NCBI GenBank assembly: GCA_020631895.1
Contig: JACKGR010000001.1
Coordinates: forward strand, 1 to 64,000
Direction: 5' to 3'
DNA from: Candidatus Nomurabacteria bacterium
Lineage (GTDB): Bacteria; Patescibacteriota; Saccharimonadia; Saccharimonadales; UBA7683
Length of the DNA stretch: 64,000 nucleotides
In this document: in pieces, positions 56,609 to 64,000 of the stretch
Layout: every line of letters begins with the position of its first letter
Numbering within the stretch: position 1 is the stretch's first letter
Made by a program: the position numbers and the translations under genes
The notes under the pieces: generated by a model
Database searches by the model: none
The model's input: the letters and a program-made list of their open reading frames with translations, nothing else
What the model was told of the DNA's origin: nothing

Positions 56609-58582
56609 ATGACTAATAAGTTCAAAATAGCCTCAAAATATAAGCCAATGGGCGACCAACCGGCCGCTATTAAGGCTCTAATTTCTGGTTTAGAAACTGG
56701 TAAAAAACATCAAACATTGCTTGGTGTTACCGGCTCAGGAAAAACCTTTACTATGGCAAATGTAATACAAAGCGTTCAGAAGCCAACTCTTGTATTAAGC
56801 CATAACAAAACCTTAGCCGCCCAGCTATATAGTGAGTTTAAAACTTTTTTTCCAGATAATGAGGTGCATTATTTTGTAAGCTATTTTGACTACTATCAGC
56901 CAGAGGCATACATGGCCTCTAGTGATACATATATCGAGAAGGACAGTAAGATTAATGAAGAGATCGATAGGTTGCGTCATGCTGCGACGTCCGCACTTTT
57001 AAGTGGACGCGACTGTATAATAGTTGCTTCTGTTAGCTGTATATATGGCATAGGATCACGCGATGACTATGGAGACATGTCGATTACTATTGAAGTCGGT
57101 GAAAAAAGAAAGCAAGATAAACTTGTTAGGCATCTGACTGATATCCAGTATCAGCGTAATGACATTGACTTTCACCGGTCTACCTTTAGGGTTAGGGGTG
57201 ATGTAATTGATATATTCCCAGCAGGCAGTGAGCAAGCTTACCGGGTTGAGTTTTTTGGAGACGAGGTTGATCGCCTAACTATAATTAATCCACTAACTGG
57301 CGAAATTATTGATGAGCCAAAAACTGTCAGGATATTTCCTGGTTCACATTATGTAACTCCAAAAGAGAAGCTTGAAGTGGCCATAGAAAAGATTAAGGCA
57401 GAGTTTGAGTCTCGTTTAGCTCAGTTTGAATCAGAAGGTAAATTACTAGAGGCTCAGCGTCTTGCACAGCGTACTCGATTCGATATCGAGATGCTACAGG
57501 AGACTGGCTTTGTTAAGGGCATAGAGAATTACTCAAGATATCTGACCAATCGTGAGCCTGGAGAACAACCAGCAACCTTGCTAGACTACTTTCCCGATGA
57601 TTATCTAATGATGGTTGATGAGAGCCATATGACCTTGCCTCAGGTTAGGGGTATGTATAACGGTGATCGAGCTCGTAAAGAGGTCTTAGTTGAACATGGC
57701 TTTAGATTACCGAGCGCTCTTGATAATCGTCCGTTAAAGTTTGAGGAGTTTGAGGACCATGTTAATCAGGTAATATACGTGTCTGCTACGCCGTCTGAAT
57801 ATGAATTAACAAAAAGCTGTGAACCTATTCAACAAGTAATTAGACCGACAGGTCTATTAGATCCTCCTATTGAGGTTAGACCAACTGCAGGTCAAATTGA
57901 TGACTTAATAAAAGAGATTAGAACTACAACTCAAAAAGGTCAGAGAGTATTAGTTACTACTCTTACAAAGCGCATGGCCGAAGACTTAACAGACTACTTA
58001 CAGGATCTTGATATTAAAACTGCATACCTACACAGCGATGTTGATACTTTGGATCGAACAGACATTTTAAGAGATCTAAGGCTTGGTGTATTTGATGTTC
58101 TTGTGGGTATTAACTTGCTACGTGAGGGATTAGATCTTCCAGAGGTTAGTTTGGTAGCAATTATGGATGCTGATAAAGAGGGGTTCCTCAGAAGCTCACA
58201 GGCTCTAATTCAAACTGTTGGGCGCGCTGCCAGACATGAGGAGGGCCATGTAATAATGTATGGCGACGTTGTTACTAAGTCAATGCAATTTACAATTGAC
58301 GAGACAACTAGAAGAAGATCTATCCAGGAAGAGTACAACAAAAAGAATAACATCACACCCACTGGTATTGATAAGGTTATCGATGAGGGTATGAGAGCGA
58401 TTATTGGTGCTCCAGCAAGGGAGAGTAAAAAGAAGTTGAACCTTAAAAAGATACCAAAAGACGAATATCATAATTTAATCAATGAATTAGAATCACAAAT
58501 GGCTCTAGCAGCAGCCAACTTGAGGTTTGAGGAGGCTGCAGAAATCAGAGACCAAATCGAAGAGATACAATCAAAACTTTAG
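56609..58582 (+). CDS. uvrB: Excinuclease ABC subunit B
   Basis: 657 residues, full length; a GTG at 56606 also precedes the ATG but is not preferred. UvrB is the DNA-damage-verifying helicase-like subunit of nucleotide excision repair. Walker A GVTGSGKT (39-46), the damage-binding beta-hairpin YFDYYQPEAY, helicase motif DESHMTLPQ, and motif VI IQTVGRAARHEEGHV are present. The C-terminal UVR domain (FEEAAEIRDQIEEI) that contacts UvrC or UvrA closes the protein. No obvious LexA site precedes it. Confidence 0.98.
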   Translation: MTNKFKIASKYKPMGDQPAAIKALISGLETGKKHQTLLGVTGSGKTFTMANVIQSVQKPTLVLSHNKTLAAQLYSEFKTFFPDNEVHYFVSYFDYYQPEAYMASSDTYIEKDSKINEEIDRLRHAATSALLSGRDCIIVASVSCIYGIGSRDDYGDMSITIEVGEKRKQDKLVRHLTDIQYQRNDIDFHRSTFRVRGDVIDIFPAGSEQAYRVEFFGDEVDRLTIINPLTGEIIDEPKTVRIFPGSHYVTPKEKLEVAIEKIKAEFESRLAQFESEGKLLEAQRLAQRTRFDIEMLQETGFVKGIENYSRYLTNREPGEQPATLLDYFPDDYLMMVDESHMTLPQVRGMYNGDRARKEVLVEHGFRLPSALDNRPLKFEEFEDHVNQVIYVSATPSEYELTKSCEPIQQVIRPTGLLDPPIEVRPTAGQIDDLIKEIRTTTQKGQRVLVTTLTKRMAEDLTDYLQDLDIKTAYLHSDVDTLDRTDILRDLRLGVFDVLVGINLLREGLDLPEVSLVAIMDADKEGFLRSSQALIQTVGRAARHEEGHVIMYGDVVTKSMQFTIDETTRRRSIQEEYNKKNNITPTGIDKVIDEGMRAIIGAPARESKKKLNLKKIPKDEYHNLINELESQMALAAANLRFEEAAEIRDQIEEIQSKL

Positions 58583-58613
58583 ATACTAATAACTGTTCGC
58601 TTATGTTATAAGA

Positions 58614-58622
58614 TGGTATAAT
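58614..58622 (+). promoter_or_regulatory. TGn-extended -10 promoter of the ATPase module
   Basis: TGG-TATAAT; the leader to ATG 58644 is about 15 nt and contains AAGGTT. Confidence 0.5.
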
Positions 58623-58643
58623 CGTATCTAGTTAAGGTTATTA

Positions 58644-60671
58644 ATGAAGAATTGCTTTGAATTTTATTTGCTTAAAGATGCAATTACTAAAGACGATTGG
58701 CGTCGTTTATATACTGTTTTCTCTCAGTACGTCGGAATGCTTAAAGAATTTGATGTAGTCTGTAAGATTGAAGATAACACCGTTCGATTTTTTCTGCTAA
58801 GTGATAAGGACCTTGGATCTCTATCCAATAATATCGAGGTGGGAGTACTCAGACCCGTTGAAATAAAAGAAGTAGGCTTTGTAAACAAGGCTAGTGTTTC
58901 AAAAGAACGATTAGTCATAATGAAGGCTGGTGGTAATTTTCTTGATTTGAAAGAGAAGTACGACGTTAAAAAGGCAAAAAGTTTGAAGTTAGTCGTTGTA
59001 AAGTGTAGAAGAATCAATGTTGAAAAAGCTGCCACTACCACGGAACTGTATTTTCAAGATGCTGCAAAAAATTGGAGTGTAAACAGAAAGTTATCTTTAG
59101 AGTTCCCGTCATATCTACTGGCACTAGATTTTGAAGTTAACACACGATATCTAAGAAAAAAAATTAGCAAATATCTTGACATACAAAAGTCACTTCACAT
59201 AATGCAGAGCGAAAATCTTGGAGCGATATTTGAAGTTGACACCTTCCCATATGTGCCTCATAACTACTACTTGAATCTTACATCTTACGATTTTGACAAA
59301 CACTCATTTATCATTGGGGCTAGTGGAAGTGGTAAATCTAAACTTATTAGTTTGATAGTTGATAAGTTATCTAAGTCATCTGGTTTAAAGCAGAATTATA
59401 AAGTAATTGTAATTGACCCCCATGCATCTTTAGAGGAGGATCTAGCCGGAATCGCCGATAGTACGGTGATTAACTTTAAAGGAGCTGATGATGGAGCTGA
59501 ACTGTTTGGGGGTACAGGAACAGATATATCAGCAGCAACTGAACTTACTGGAACATTATTTAAATCCTTACTCAATGAGCAGTTCAATCCAAAGCTCGAG
59601 AGGGTGTTAAGATTCTCTCTTTTTGTTCTTATGACTGCTCAAGTTATGTCGCTCGACAATTTAAAGCGTTTTGTAACAGATATAGAGTATCGTAATCAAC
59701 TACTTGGACATGTTGAGAACTTTATCCCCGCAAATATTGTTAAATTCTTTGGCACTGACTTTAATGAAATTCGTACAAAATTTTATAACGAGGGTATATC
59801 TCCAATTTCTTCGCTTGTTGATGAGATGCAGATGCAACCATCGTTATCGGGAGATGACCAAAGTGCTGCATCGCTATCACAGATTATTAACAGTAACTTT
59901 TTGACAGTTTTCTCGCTTAATAAAGTCTCTATGGGTGAAAAGGTTGTTAAAACGATCGCAGGATTGTTAATCCAGCAGATCTTTCTGTTAGCTCAGGCTA
60001 GAGCATTTAATCAAAAAGTAATCTTGGTAATTGATGAGGTTTCGGTTATCCAAAATCCAGCACTATCATCAATACTGGCCGAGGCTAGAAAGTTCGGTTT
60101 ATCAGTTGTTCTTACTCAGCAGTACTTCGGTCAAATTGAAACTAGTCTTCAGGCGGCAATATTTACTAATGTAATGAATTACTATGTCTTTAAGGTATCT
60201 GAAGAGGACGCAAGGGCACTTGAAGGTAACCTAAATATTGAGATTCCGAAAGAGATTCTACAAACAGAAAAAGATAAAGGCCTAAAACAGTCGGATGTTC
60301 GAATTCAAATGTTAACAAGCTTACACCCACAAGAGTGCTTTTTAAGGCTTAGCGCGGGGAACCAATTACTACCATGTGTGAAAGCAAAAACTATGATGTT
60401 CACAGCTGCTCCGGTAGTAGCGAGTGACATTACTTTAAATAAGTACGAGCAACAGCAGCAGTTGCCATCAAAATTTGTTGAACAGGCAGCAAAACAGGTT
60501 TCAACCCAGCCTACAGTCTTGGTTGGAGATCCATCTGTATCAGTTGATACAGTTACTCAAGATACTAAACACTATGCAGCGCCTAACGCCATTAACACGA
60601 GAGCGCCGGTTAGAAATCTACAGGATTTATTAGCTCAGCATTCATCAAGTCGTAAGAAAGTGAGGAAGTAG
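58644..60671 (+). CDS. HerA/VirB4-like (DUF87-type) ATPase
   Basis: 675 residues. An N-terminal beta-rich domain of about 210 residues without membrane helices precedes a P-loop ATPase of the FtsK-HerA clade: Walker A GASGSGKS at about 224-231, Walker B VILVIDEVSV near 460, then SVVLTQQYFGQI with the sensor Gln. The layout resembles the conjugative/type IV secretion ATPases VirB4/TraC and DUF87 proteins, which pump DNA or protein through a membrane channel. The C-terminal 100 residues are low-complexity Gln/Thr/Val-rich. Two Cys-rich proteins follow 1 nt and 10 nt apart. No pilus or coupling-protein genes are in this window. It may drive pilus assembly or DNA uptake. Confidence 0.83.
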   Translation: MKNCFEFYLLKDAITKDDWRRLYTVFSQYVGMLKEFDVVCKIEDNTVRFFLLSDKDLGSLSNNIEVGVLRPVEIKEVGFVNKASVSKERLVIMKAGGNFLDLKEKYDVKKAKSLKLVVVKCRRINVEKAATTTELYFQDAAKNWSVNRKLSLEFPSYLLALDFEVNTRYLRKKISKYLDIQKSLHIMQSENLGAIFEVDTFPYVPHNYYLNLTSYDFDKHSFIIGASGSGKSKLISLIVDKLSKSSGLKQNYKVIVIDPHASLEEDLAGIADSTVINFKGADDGAELFGGTGTDISAATELTGTLFKSLLNEQFNPKLERVLRFSLFVLMTAQVMSLDNLKRFVTDIEYRNQLLGHVENFIPANIVKFFGTDFNEIRTKFYNEGISPISSLVDEMQMQPSLSGDDQSAASLSQIINSNFLTVFSLNKVSMGEKVVKTIAGLLIQQIFLLAQARAFNQKVILVIDEVSVIQNPALSSILAEARKFGLSVVLTQQYFGQIETSLQAAIFTNVMNYYVFKVSEEDARALEGNLNIEIPKEILQTEKDKGLKQSDVRIQMLTSLHPQECFLRLSAGNQLLPCVKAKTMMFTAAPVVASDITLNKYEQQQQLPSKFVEQAAKQVSTQPTVLVGDPSVSVDTVTQDTKHYAAPNAINTRAPVRNLQDLLAQHSSSRKKVRK

Positions 60672-60672
60672 T

Positions 60673-61377
60673 ATGGACGAAAAATTAGCAAAAGAAATAT
60701 TAGATAAAGTTGTTGGCCAAGTGTTTGGATATCAAAATCCATTAACACTTGAGCAAGGTATGCAAAAATACGCTTTTGACGTCAGGCTGCCTCAGCAAGT
60801 TTTTGATTCAACTGATAACTCTCCAACTTGGGCACAGTCGACAAACCCAGTAAAATTTATCAAGATGCAAAATGCTTGGGATCGTCAAGACATTGACGAC
60901 TGGCTAATACCTAAAAGAAAGCTTGAGACCCTTCAAGATATCCTTGCAGCCTGGAGCGAGGTTAACTATACCGCTACAGAGAGGGTTGTGGACTCACAAG
61001 GTGTGATGCGATCTGATAATGTATATTCATCAGAAAATGTTTACATGAGTCAGGATATTAATGTCTGCAAAAATGTACTATTCTGCGACAGTGTTCAAAC
61101 CAGCGAGTTCATCGTGGCTGGACAAAGATCTCAAACCTCGAGTTTTTGTATTAGGATTGAAGATAGCCAAGAATGCTCTAATAGCTTCAGCCTTTCTTGG
61201 TGTAAAAAGTCTACAAACTCATTCTTTCTGCACGATTGTAACAATGTTCAAGACAGTATGTTTTGCTCACACATGAGTGGCAAGAGATTTTGCATAGCTA
61301 ACATGCAGTTTACAGAAGAAGAATATAATAAACTTAAGCCACTAGTAATACAGTGGGCACTTTCACCAGAATCATAA
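60673..61377 (+). CDS. Cys-rich repeat protein A, partner of the ATPase
   Basis: 234 residues, starting 1 nt after the ATPase stop. An N-terminal helical domain (about 1-95; FDVRLPQQVFDSTDNSPTWAQS) is followed by a region of about ten-residue repeats with regularly spaced Ser, Asn, Val and Cys (DNVYSSENVYMSQDINVCKNVLFCD) that suggests a short beta-helix. Seven cysteines shared with its paralogue may bind zinc or form cross-links. The end, RFCIANMQFTEEEYNKL, resembles a C-terminal motif I remember from uncharacterised CPR proteins (YCIxNxQYxKEEYExL). No membrane helix or signal. Function unknown; the tight gene coupling points to a complex with the ATPase. Confidence 0.75.
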   Translation: MDEKLAKEILDKVVGQVFGYQNPLTLEQGMQKYAFDVRLPQQVFDSTDNSPTWAQSTNPVKFIKMQNAWDRQDIDDWLIPKRKLETLQDILAAWSEVNYTATERVVDSQGVMRSDNVYSSENVYMSQDINVCKNVLFCDSVQTSEFIVAGQRSQTSSFCIRIEDSQECSNSFSLSWCKKSTNSFFLHDCNNVQDSMFCSHMSGKRFCIANMQFTEEEYNKLKPLVIQWALSPES

Positions 61378-61387
61378 AAGGATATAA

Positions 61388-62092
61388 ATGAACGAAGTAA
61401 AAGCAAAAGAAATTTTAGATAAAATTGTAAAACAAGTATTTCAGGCCGAGAACCCTCTGTCCCTAAGCCAGTTTTTTGAAAAGTTTGCTTTTGATGTTCG
61501 TTTACCGAACAAAGTTGTAGATGCAACGGATGGAAGTACAACATGGGCAAATTCTGTGAATCCTCAAAAGTTTGTAAAAATGGAAAACGCTACAAATAAT
61601 GAGGCTACCGCTTCAAAAGGGCTTTATGCCAAACAAGAAATAAAGGATCTAAACGACCTCTTATCTAAATGGGATCATATTAATTTGACTACAGCTGAGC
61701 ATGTTCAAGAGTCAATCAACGTAGCAGAATCGGACCTAGTTGATGGCTCGGAGGATATTTTTCATTCGTCGGATATCCATAGGTGTAAAAATATAATATA
61801 TTGTGATGGTTGTGGTGAATGTGAATTTATGGCAGCATCAACAAGAACTATTCAGTCTACATTTTGTATTAGAGTAGACGATAGTATAAAGTGCTCTGAT
61901 AGTTTTGGAGTTGCAAGATCTGCCGGAATCTCAAATTGTCTTTTTATACACGATTGCGGGGATATGCAAGATAGTATGTTCTGCACAAACATGCGAGGTG
62001 GACGGTACTGTATTGCAAATATGCAGTTCGAAAAAGAAGAGTATGAAAAACTGAGGAAAGAAGTCGTGGAGTGGATTCTAACTCCGGCTTAG
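61388..62092 (+). CDS. Cys-rich repeat protein B, tandem paralogue of A
   Basis: Also exactly 234 residues and clearly homologous to its neighbour. Shared blocks include AKEILDK(V/I)V, KxAFDVRLP, NPxKFxKMxNA, CKNxx(F/Y)CD, (S/T)FCIRxxDS, HDC, QDSMFC and CIANMQFxxEEY. The N-terminal third is more variable. It begins 10 nt after the stop of A. Two copies retained side by side suggest a hetero-oligomer, such as alternating subunits, rather than simple redundancy. Cysteines are kept while surrounding residues differ. Function unknown. Confidence 0.75.
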   Translation: MNEVKAKEILDKIVKQVFQAENPLSLSQFFEKFAFDVRLPNKVVDATDGSTTWANSVNPQKFVKMENATNNEATASKGLYAKQEIKDLNDLLSKWDHINLTTAEHVQESINVAESDLVDGSEDIFHSSDIHRCKNIIYCDGCGECEFMAASTRTIQSTFCIRVDDSIKCSDSFGVARSAGISNCLFIHDCGDMQDSMFCTNMRGGRYCIANMQFEKEEYEKLRKEVVEWILTPA

Positions 62093-62160
62093 TTAGGGCA
62101 AAAGTTATATAACTGTCGTTAAAGTTTGTAGACTGTTAGCATAAGCTTTAAACTATTATT

Positions 62161-63375
62161 GTGGGCACAATAATAAGACTGCAAAGAAAATTTAACTTAC
62201 CACTACTTACATTTTACGGAGTTGGTAATATTCTTGGCGCTGGTATTTACGTACTTGTGGGTAAAGTTGCCGCTGCATCAGGTGAATCAGTGTTGCTCGC
62301 CTTTCTACTCGCAAGTGGTATTGCTGCGCTGAGCGCTTTCTCTTATATGGAACTGACAGATCGATTTCCTGCAAGTGCCGGTGCTGCCGTTTATGTACAT
62401 CATGCATATAAAAAACGACCTTTAACGCTATTTGTAGGTTTCTGTATGATTTTATCTGCGATTATTTCCTCAGCTGCTCTAGCTAGGGGATTTGCTGGTT
62501 ATTTTGAGCAAATTATTCATGCACCAATAACACTCGTGGCAGTTTTAGTGATTATAGCTATGTCTGCTGTCGCAATGTGGGGGATAGATGCTACCGCTAA
62601 ACTAGCAGCGCTGTTTACTGTTATTGAAATCTCAGGTCTGATCGCGATAATTTGGTTTGGACGGTCTTTAATACAGGCTTCCGGAAACCAGCCAACGTTA
62701 TTTTCTATGTCGGATTTTGGCATTGGCGGAGTGCTGATGGGGGCTTTTCTTGCATTCTATGCATTTATTGGCTTTGAAGATATGGTCAATGTATCAGAGG
62801 AGGTTAAAAACCCTAAAAAGACAATGCCGCGAGCCATATTGCTTTCACTCATTATTTCAACAGTGCTATATGTTCTTGTAGTTGTTGTAGCTACTAGAGC
62901 AGTTCCGGTAGATCAGCTTTCCAAGAGTGATTCTCCGTTAGCGCTAGTTTTTGGAGCAGTTTCAAGCATAAATCCAATAGTTTTAGTTTTTATCGGTCTC
63001 GCTGCAACAATAAATGGAATCTTGGTACAAATAACAATGGCTTCACGAATGCTATACGGCATGTCCAACAAAGGATGGATTAATCGTAATTTGTCTAAAA
63101 TTAATGTCAAAACCAAGACTCCAATCATAGCAATAGTTATTGTTACTTTAATAATGTTAATATCGGTTACGATCTTTAATCTGGTTTCACTTGCACGACT
63201 AACGAGCTTACTCGTTTTGATTGTTTTTGTACTTGTAAATAGCAGTCTGCTTATCGTGAAAAGAACTCACCCCAAACAAAGGCCTCATAGTCATGTTCCG
63301 ACCTGGGTACCGGCTTTGGGAGCTAGTACATCATTGATGTTGATAATTTGGCAAGTCTACTCGACGATCAGATAG
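62161..63375 (+). CDS. APC-family amino acid permease
   Basis: 404 residues with about eleven to twelve membrane helices. The first helix motif GVGNILGAGIYVLVG and the FYAFIGFEDMVNVSEEVKNPKKTMPRAI segment (near residue 200) are hallmarks of the amino acid-polyamine-organocation family. It imports or exchanges amino acids or polyamines, an expected need in a host-dependent cell. The start is GTG 62161, with TAAACT ending 6 nt upstream, so it is probably leaderless. It stops 17 nt from the stop of the convergent hydrolase. Confidence 0.9.
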   Translation: MGTIIRLQRKFNLPLLTFYGVGNILGAGIYVLVGKVAAASGESVLLAFLLASGIAALSAFSYMELTDRFPASAGAAVYVHHAYKKRPLTLFVGFCMILSAIISSAALARGFAGYFEQIIHAPITLVAVLVIIAMSAVAMWGIDATAKLAALFTVIEISGLIAIIWFGRSLIQASGNQPTLFSMSDFGIGGVLMGAFLAFYAFIGFEDMVNVSEEVKNPKKTMPRAILLSLIISTVLYVLVVVVATRAVPVDQLSKSDSPLALVFGAVSSINPIVLVFIGLAATINGILVQITMASRMLYGMSNKGWINRNLSKINVKTKTPIIAIVIVTLIMLISVTIFNLVSLARLTSLLVLIVFVLVNSSLLIVKRTHPKQRPHSHVPTWVPALGASTSLMLIIWQVYSTIR

Positions 63376-63392
63376 TTTTTAGTATTTAGTGA

Positions 63393-64000
63393 TTAACTTA
63401 CGATTTTTAGTGGAGGTAATATCTGCTGGGCTAGGTTTAGTCTGGTTGTTATTCCAACTACGGCACGTGCAACTGCTAACCCGTGTAACTGTGGGCCCAT
63501 ATGCCCAACATCATCCATATCAAATGTGTCTAGTATATGGAATAAGTGGCCAGCTTGTTCTCTAACATTTTCCTCAATGAAGAGTTCATCAGCTGCGAAC
63601 AATAGACCCCCTATCATAACTCCCAAATCTCTCGCTCTTTCGATATCATTTCTAATATTACAGTTTGCGACCGCAATCCCTTCGGCAAAAGTCCTAGCTG
63701 GATTACGTAAGAAATAATGTAAGGCTTCTAGAGCCATCCTGGCTTCATTCTCTTCTCTGAGTGTATGAAAATGAGGCAAGAACTCACCTTTAATAAACGG
63801 TACCGAGCGCCTGGCAAGCGTTAACAGCGAGTGATCTTCTAGGCCTGCTGAGGCCACTAAAACCAGGTTTCTGATCTTCTCAGCGTCTTTAACAGTGGCG
63901 AGGGCGGCAATAAATCCTCCCATAGAATGACAAGCAAGATCTACTTGCTCAGATTCTGTATCATTGCAGACGTAGTTAATTACTGATTGGAGAGTTCGCC
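63393..64000 (-). CDS. Alpha/beta hydrolase, N-terminal part outside the window
   Basis: Open to the last base of the window on the minus strand; about 202 codons are visible. The nucleophile elbow reads CHSMGG at 63909-63926, with the nucleophile Ser in a GHSMGG-like motif, but Gly1 is Cys. Candidate acid residue: Asp in LLFAADELF; candidate His: VGHMGPQLHGL near the end. Substrate (ester, lactone or haloacid) unknown. An ATG at 63923, inside the elbow, cannot be the true start because the frame continues upstream through the elbow. Confidence 0.72.
   Translation of the reverse strand, partial: RTLQSVINYVCNDTESEQVDLACHSMGGFIAALATVKDAEKIRNLVLVASAGLEDHSLLTLARRSVPFIKGEFLPHFHTLREENEARMALEALHYFLRNPARTFAEGIAVANCNIRNDIERARDLGVMIGGLLFAADELFIEENVREQAGHLFHILDTFDMDDVGHMGPQLHGLAVARAVVGITTRLNLAQQILPPLKIVS

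Noticed and set aside
1..64000. tRNA, rRNA, insertion sequences and prophage genes
   Set aside because: I looked for T-loop-like strings, transposase motifs, terminal repeats and phage structural genes and saw none that held up; weak matches lay inside coding genes.

Overview
The window looks like a gene-dense, AT-rich chromosome segment from a Candidate Phyla Radiation (Patescibacteria) bacterium, most likely a Saccharibacterium (TM7). This assignment is an inference. It rests on very tight packing (no gene-free stretch exceeds about 240 bp), use of TGA as a stop (which argues against the recoded Gracilibacteria/SR1 lineages), split transketolase, many short uncharacterised membrane-anchored proteins, and surface proteins ending in an LAxTG sorting signal. 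I see no tRNA, rRNA, CRISPR array, insertion sequence or prophage.

Layout. 1-8.8 kb: an ABC exporter, small redox and DUF proteins, a degenerate M23-like envelope protein, an FAD oxidoreductase, and a DrrAB-type ABC exporter preceded by a tiny basic ORF. 8.9-11.8 kb: enolase, a D-lactate-dehydrogenase-like enzyme and phosphoglycerate mutase. 11.9-17.7 kb: a DMT transporter, then three overlapping genes for large secreted, sortase-anchored beta-propeller and beta-helix proteins behind a promoter that contains a G8 tract. 17.8-24.5 kb: TypA/BipA, an ABC-2 transporter, a DUF2207 protein and anchored hypotheticals. 24.5-30.5 kb: an NDH-2-like oxidoreductase, a Cas4-like PD-(D/E)XK nuclease leading a DUF1295/DUF2177/flavin-reductase operon, a pentapeptide-repeat protein and RmuC on one bidirectional promoter, and a deoxyribosyltransferase-like protein. 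30.6-35.6 kb: aquaporin, a probable Zur with a ZIP transporter, a GH63-like glycosidase, YajQ and an FMN reductase. 35.6-42.7 kb: pheS and pheT separated by two genes, an ABC exporter, and two related HExxH proteins. 42.8-46.4 kb: FKBP, glutaredoxin, thioredoxin reductase, pyrophosphatase and Nudix. 46.4-56.6 kb: GAPDH, RpiB, RSH (ppGpp), Rpe, split transketolase, class II aldolase, a PfkB kinase, a conserved unknown and a LOG-like protein. 56.6-64 kb: UvrB, a HerA/VirB4-like ATPase with twin Cys-rich proteins, an APC permease and a partial alpha/beta hydrolase.

How it fits together. The central-metabolism genes cover lower glycolysis and the non-oxidative pentose phosphate pathway with lactate as a likely end product. 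This suits a fermentative epibiont that obtains sugars and precursors from a host. The sortase-anchored proteins, ABC exporters and the ATPase module are candidates for host contact.

Regulation. About twenty genes have a -10 hexamer (TATAAT, TATACT or TACAAT type) ending only 6-10 nt before the start codon and no Shine-Dalgarno sequence, so many transcripts are probably leaderless. Other genes have clear AAGGAG-type sites and TGn-extended -10 or TTGACA-like promoters. Convergent genes end within a few bases of each other or overlap, and I found only two convincing intrinsic terminators. Several perfect or near-perfect palindromes sit on promoters and are likely operators.
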